Shown piece by piece: positions 6,542-8,075 of a stretch of 8,075 nt of DNA. The translations under genes and the position numbers were made by a program. A model generated the notes under the pieces. The model saw nothing but the letters and a program-made list of their open reading frames with translations. It ran no database searches and was not told the origin of the DNA. The stretch's first letter is position 1. Each line of letters begins with the position of its first letter. Source of the DNA: a bacterium (GTDB taxonomy: Bacteria > CG2-30-53-67 > CG2-30-70-394); contig JAJRSX010000069.1 of assembly GCA_024278555.1 (NCBI GenBank), positions 1 through 8,075 on the forward strand. The letters run 5' to 3'.

Positions 6542-6592
6542 ACAATGGTCGATCAGTTTGCACCATTTGTGGGGCGGGTGGCGACAAACGGT
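6542..6592 (-). promoter_or_regulatory. Three alternating ACAA(A)YGGT half-sites upstream of the TPR gene
   Basis: ACAATGGT (6542-6549), ACCATTTGT (6562-6570) and ACAAACGGT (6584-6592) are versions of one motif in alternating orientation, with centres about 21 bp apart (two helical turns). This could be an operator for a dimeric regulator. In a minus-strand transcript, 6592-6584 can pair with 6570-6562 over nine base pairs (one G-U), while 6570-6562 can instead pair with 6549-6542 with one bulged base, giving two mutually exclusive hairpins. Whether the transcript starts upstream of this segment is unknown. Confidence 0.4.
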
Positions 6593-6628
6593 CGTCCGCT
6601 CTTCGGCGCCCTGCCTCCGCCGCTCAAC

Positions 6629-6657
6629 TTGGATCGTCCCCAAGGGGTGCGTAGGAT
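6629..6657 (+). promoter_or_regulatory. Weak candidate sigma-70-type promoter for the REC-LpxC gene
   Basis: TTGGAT (6629-6634) and TAGGAT (6652-6657) are 17 bp apart, matching the consensus at 3 of 6 and 4 of 6 positions. It would give a leader of roughly 80 bases before the ATG at 6743. In GC-rich DNA such matches are weak evidence. Confidence 0.25.
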
Positions 6658-6742
6658 AGACCACCTCGCGCCGATTGCTCACCCGGTACCCGTTGCGGTC
6701 ACGACGATCCGGGACAAGCGGTAAGCGCCACAAGGGAACTCC

Positions 6743-8008
6743 ATGGCTGCCACCATCTACATCGTCGACGACGAGCCGAACATCCTCACCACCCTCGACG
6801 GGTGCATGCGCGACGAGGGGTACGCGGTGACCACCCAGAGCGACCCGATGCAGATCGAGAAGGACCTGGAGACGGTCCATCCCGACGTGGTCCTCCTCGA
6901 CATCTGGATGCCGGCGCGCGACGGCATCGAGGCGCTCTCCATCATCAAGGGGATCGACCCGACCATCGAGGTGATCATCGTCACCGGCCACGGCAATATC
7001 CGCACCGCCGTGGAGGTGACCCGGCTGGGCGCCTACGACTTCGTGGAGAAGCCGATCAACCTCGACACCCTCCTGGCGGCGGTGGACGGGGCCCTGGCCC
7101 GCCGCGGCGGCGAGCGGCCGGCGGCCAAGCCGCTGCCGGCGGCCGGTGGCCAACCCGAAGCCCGCCGGGGCGGCCGCCACCAGCGCACCCTGCGGCGCAG
7201 CGTCGTGGTCGGCGGCATGGGGCTCCACTCGGGGGAGAAGACCGGGGTTATCCTGTCGCCGCTGCCGCCGGGCTCGGGAATCCTCTTTACCGACATCAAC
7301 CGCGGCGACACGGTGCCGGCCCTGGTCGACTACGTGGACACCACCGGCTACGCCACCACCCTGCGCCACGGCACCACCGTGGTCCACACCACCGAGCACT
7401 TCCTCGCCACCCTCTCCATGTACGGGGTCACCAACTTGATGGTGAAGGTCCACGAGGAGCTGCCGATCATGGACGGCTCAGCCGCGGAGTTCTGCCGGGT
7501 GGTGGAGGAGGCGGGGATCGAGAAGCAGGCGGCGGAGATCTCGCCCCTGGTCGTGGAAGAGACCTTTGTGGTGGGCGACGAGGCCAAGGGGGTCTACGTG
7601 AAGGTGGAGCCGGCGGACGAGCTCATCGTCACCTACACCATCGACTACCCACCGCCGATCGGCAGCGACACCCACACCTTCCACGCCACCGGCCCCGACG
7701 CCTTCTGCCAAGAGATCGCCCCGGCGCGCACCTTAGGCTTCCTCAAGGACATCGCCCAGCTCGAACAGATGGGGCTCGGCGGCGGCGGCCGGATGGACAA
7801 CTTCATCCTGGTAGACGACGTCGAGAAGAAGGTGCTCAACACCGAGCTCCGTTTCCCCAACGAGTTCACCCGCCACAAGATCCTCGACATCCTCGGCGAC
7901 TTCGCCCTCCTCGGCCGTCCGGTGCAGGCCCACATCACCGGCGTGCGCAGCGGCCACACGGAGAACTCCGCCATGGTCCGCAAGCTCGCCGCGCTCGGGC
8001 GCGGGTAG
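6743..8008 (+). CDS. lpxC: Response-regulator receiver domain fused to LpxC (UDP-3-O-acyl-GlcNAc deacetylase)
   Basis: 421 residues in one frame. Residues 1-120 are a receiver domain: acidic pair D9/D10, phosphoacceptor D53 in LLDIWMP, T81 in IVTGHG, K103 in EKP. GHGNIRTAVEVTRLGAYDF resembles NtrC/NtrX-type receivers. A Gly/Ala/Pro/Arg-rich linker (about 121-146) leads to a full LpxC domain (about 147-421), starting RTLRRSVVVGGMGLHSGEK. LpxC is the zinc deacetylase of the committed lipid A step. Aligned by eye to E. coli LpxC: E218/H219 (E78/H79) in TTEH, PIMDGSA (241-247), ART (328-330), H378/K379/D382/D386 in RHKILDILGD (H238/K239/D242/D246) and H405 in SGH (H265), so activity is expected. 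Only 16 residues follow H405, versus about 40 in E. coli, so the C-terminal FtsH degron of the E. coli enzyme is absent. AAGGGA lies five bases before the ATG. It is divergent from the EPS operon with no histidine kinase in view. Phosphorylation control of LpxC is inferred. Confidence 0.95.
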   Translation: MAATIYIVDDEPNILTTLDGCMRDEGYAVTTQSDPMQIEKDLETVHPDVVLLDIWMPARDGIEALSIIKGIDPTIEVIIVTGHGNIRTAVEVTRLGAYDFVEKPINLDTLLAAVDGALARRGGERPAAKPLPAAGGQPEARRGGRHQRTLRRSVVVGGMGLHSGEKTGVILSPLPPGSGILFTDINRGDTVPALVDYVDTTGYATTLRHGTTVVHTTEHFLATLSMYGVTNLMVKVHEELPIMDGSAAEFCRVVEEAGIEKQAAEISPLVVEETFVVGDEAKGVYVKVEPADELIVTYTIDYPPPIGSDTHTFHATGPDAFCQEIAPARTLGFLKDIAQLEQMGLGGGGRMDNFILVDDVEKKVLNTELRFPNEFTRHKILDILGDFALLGRPVQAHITGVRSGHTENSAMVRKLAALGRG

Positions 8009-8075
8009 CCACGCGCTGCGCGAGCCGGGGGTGGGGGATGGGCTCGCTCCGCTCGCGGGATGGGGGGTGAGGGGG
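8009..8075. repeat. G-rich palindromic intergenic repeat after lpxC, running off the window
   Basis: It contains inverted 7-bp arms GCGAGCC (8020-8026) and GGCTCGC (8041-8047), then repeated G runs to the edge. GGCTCGCTCCGCTCGC (8041-8056) matches 1508-1523 at 14 of 16 bases and, like that copy, is followed by G runs. It therefore appears to be a second copy of a dispersed intergenic unit. There is no T-tract to call an intrinsic terminator, though the hairpin lies just after the lpxC stop. Confidence 0.6.

Larger units (their letters stand above)
6513..6742. other. Divergent intergenic region between the TPR operon and the REC-LpxC gene
   Basis: This 230-bp region must carry the start signals for both transcription units. 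It holds the ribosome sites of both genes (AAGGAG at 6518-6523 on minus; AAGGGA at 6732-6737 on plus), a cluster of alternating half-sites near the TPR gene and a weak sigma-70-like pair toward lpxC. I searched for the sigma-54 pattern TGGCAC-N5-TTGC on both strands by eye and did not find it. Confidence 0.7.

Noticed and set aside
6513-6742. Sigma-54 promoter in the divergent region, as expected for some exosortase-linked genes
   Set aside because: No TGGCAC-N5-TTGC-like sequence with correct spacing was found on either strand by eye.
6802-8070. 422-residue frame overlapping REC-LpxC in another plus frame, and a minus-strand frame at 6509-7453
   Set aside because: Both translate to Arg/Gly/His/Pro-rich low-complexity sequence, whereas the REC-LpxC frame has two conserved domains with all key residues.
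1-8075. CRISPR array, tRNA or rRNA genes, transposase gene
   Set aside because: No regularly spaced direct repeats, no cloverleaf-like segments and no transposase-like frame were found. The non-coding gaps are short and accounted for by repeats and leaders.

Overview
The window looks like a chromosomal envelope and exopolysaccharide (EPS) locus from a GC-rich, Gram-negative bacterium, probably a proteobacterium. The Gram-negative call rests on a complete LpxC (lipid A synthesis) domain and on a TPR protein with a lipobox. Codons are strongly GC-biased at third positions, which also opens long spurious antisense frames. I cannot name the genus from sequence alone.

Layout. Positions 1-6512 are read on the minus strand in the order: TPR-repeat lipoprotein (6512-4410), Wzz/GNVR polysaccharide co-polymerase (4337-2556), BY-kinase-type ATPase (2559-1759), a 256-bp gap filled by nested inverted repeats, an ExeA-like AAA ATPase (1502-327), and the start of a wecB-type UDP-GlcNAc 2-epimerase (288 to the left edge, partial). 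The co-polymerase and kinase genes overlap in ATGA, so they are probably translationally coupled. TPR lipoprotein, chain-length protein, tyrosine kinase, ExeA-type ATPase and WecB together match the gene content of EPS loci, including those linked to exosortase/PEP-CTERM (XrtA) systems. No exosortase, Wza exporter or glycosyltransferase lies inside the window, so the XrtA link is an inference.

A 230-bp divergent intergenic region (6513-6742) separates this operon from a plus-strand gene at 6743-8008. That gene is the highlight: one uninterrupted frame encodes an intact response-regulator receiver (REC) domain fused to a complete LpxC deacetylase with all expected zinc and catalytic residues. 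This suggests that the committed step of lipid A synthesis is directly under phosphorelay control, with no transcription-factor output domain. Its position back-to-back with an EPS operon suggests, as inference, coordination between LPS and EPS production.

Non-coding features are G-rich, palindrome-bearing intergenic repeats at 1503-1755 (nested inverted repeats, MITE/REP-like) and 8009-8075 (a related unit after lpxC). In the leader of the TPR gene, three alternating half-sites could act as operators or as mutually exclusive RNA hairpins. I saw no tRNA, rRNA, CRISPR array or transposase gene.
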